A stretch of 64,000 nucleotides of DNA. It comes from Aliihoeflea sp023389195 (GTDB lineage Bacteria; Pseudomonadota; Alphaproteobacteria; Rhizobiales; Rhizobiaceae). Positions 63,240 to 64,000 of the stretch are shown piece after piece. Both the position numbers and the translations under genes were made by a program. The DNA lies in NCBI GenBank assembly GCA_023389195.1, contig JAEWET010000022.1, positions 1 through 64,000 of the forward strand, read 5' to 3'. The notes beneath the pieces are model-generated. The model was not told where the DNA came from. It was given only the letters and a program-made list of their open reading frames with translations, and ran no database searches. The first letter of the stretch is position 1. Each line of letters opens with the position of its first letter.

Positions 63240-64000
63240 CCCACCAGCACAAGAACCATGATCCCCGCCACGATCAGAGCGCAGCCGGCGATTTCGATGC
63301 GGTTGATGGCTTCCTTGAAGAAGAAGACCGACGCGGCGAGGGTGAACAGCATCTCGATTTGGGCCAGCGCCTTGACGACGGCAGCCTGCTGCAGCGTCAT
63401 CGCCATGAACCAGCCGAAGGACGCGGTCGCGCCCATGAGGCCCGTGAAAAGCGACGGCTTCCAGGCGCGCCGGATGCGGCTGATCTCGGCGCGGTCCTTC
63501 CACAGCATCCACGCTGCCATGATCGCGGTCTGGAAGGTGATGACGACGGCGAGCGTCACCGCTGCCTGCATCATGAAGTTCGGGCCGCCGAGCGAGAGCG
63601 AGGCGGCACGGTAGGCGACGGCCGAAATGCCGAAGGCGGTGCCCGAGGCAAGGCCGATCAGCGCGTTGCGCGCCATCACGGACGTCACCAGATTGCGCCA
63701 GGTGATCTGCATGTGCGCGACCGAAATCAGCATCACGCCGAAGACGCTGATGGCGATGGCGGCGAGCGTTCCGGCCGTGACGCGCTCGCCGAAGAAGATC
63801 AGCGCGAAAAGCGCGGCCTGCGCCGGCTCGGTGCGCGAATAGGCGGTGCCGACCGCGAAATTGCGAAACGAGAACAGGTGGATCAAGAGGAAGGTCGCGG
63901 TGATCTGGCCGATCGCGCCGACCACGACCCACGCTGCGAAGGTCGCGTTCAGCGCCGGCAGGTCGAAGCCGGCGATGCCGTGCAGTCCGGCAACGAAGGC
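63236..64000 (-). CDS. DMT/EamA-family transporter, N-terminus outside window
   Basis: 254 codons run from the window edge to the stop. The protein has about eight TM helices of two EamA repeats: RTEPAQAALFALIFFGERVTAG ends the first, and ALAQIEMLFTLAASVFFFKEAINRIEIAGCALI ends the second. Members export amino acids or other metabolites; the substrate is unknown. The reading frame continues without a stop to base 64000, so a GTG near 63925 is not its start. Confidence 0.88.
   Translation of the reverse strand, partial: AFVAGLHGIAGFDLPALNATFAAWVVVGAIGQITATFLLIHLFSFRNFAVGTAYSRTEPAQAALFALIFFGERVTAGTLAAIAISVFGVMLISVAHMQITWRNLVTSVMARNALIGLASGTAFGISAVAYRAASLSLGGPNFMMQAAVTLAVVITFQTAIMAAWMLWKDRAEISRIRRAWKPSLFTGLMGATASFGWFMAMTLQQAAVVKALAQIEMLFTLAASVFFFKEAINRIEIAGCALIVAGIMVLVLVG

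Overview
The window is chromosomal DNA from an alphaproteobacterium, most likely of the order Hyphomicrobiales (Rhizobiales). The reasons are a full-length cyclic beta-1,2-glucan synthase (NdvB/ChvB), its exporter (NdvA/ChvA), a rhizobial-type pseudaminic acid gene order and high G+C. I do not assign a genus. I recognised no rRNA, tRNA or CRISPR array.

Region 1 (1-11.8 kb) is a surface-sugar island. It begins with the 3' end of an IS3-family transposase and is visibly richer in A/T than the rest: bases 6001-6060 hold 18 G+C of 60, whereas 12361-12420 hold 41 of 60. A tightly overlapped + strand operon encodes the whole pseudaminic acid pathway: PseB, PseC, PseF, a PseG-PseH fusion and PseI. 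It ends in a 979-residue two-module glycosyltransferase. Facing it are a UDP-GlcNAc 2-epimerase and a GT2 glycosyltransferase. A 403-bp gene-free stretch closes the island.

Region 2 (11.8-21.3 kb) makes further polysaccharide precursors: a GT4 glycosyltransferase, a membrane WbpM/CapD-type 4,6-dehydratase, an SDR epimerase/reductase, GlmS, phosphomannomutase and the bifunctional ManC. Region 3 (21.3-27.9 kb) is an operon of a large transglutaminase/DUF2126 protein, a circularly permuted ATP-grasp/alpha-E protein and a small transglutaminase. Region 4 (28.0-30.7 kb) has an SDR, an O-antigen ligase-like protein and a GT25 glycosyltransferase.

Region 5 (30.8-35.7 kb) is a TetR-controlled RND efflux pair with a perfect 16-bp palindrome in the promoter. 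Region 6 (35.9-47.9 kb) is an osmoregulated cyclic glucan locus: NdvB synthase, NdvA exporter and an OpgC-type acyltransferase. It ends at a strong bidirectional terminator. Region 7 (47.9-52.6 kb) is a branched-chain amino-acid-type ABC transporter (livGFKHM). Region 8 (52.9-56.0 kb) is an arsenic operon: ArsR, two unrelated arsenate reductases, ACR3 and ArsH.

Region 9 (56-61.6 kb) has an AI-2E family permease and a MATE exporter. It then carries a possible envelope-stress module: ECF sigma factor, RskA-like anti-sigma factor, a 43-residue lipoprotein, a secreted fasciclin protein and a Tat-exported MsrB. Region 10 (61.7-64 kb) has argB, a RelE-like toxin with an eroded 5' end, its intact antitoxin, and a DMT transporter cut by the window edge.

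The points most worth a second look are the two-module glycosyltransferase at 5813-8752, the sigma/anti-sigma/fasciclin/MsrB block, the eroded toxin, and several regulatory structures: the efflux operator, the livK-livH hairpin and the hairpin before ndvB.
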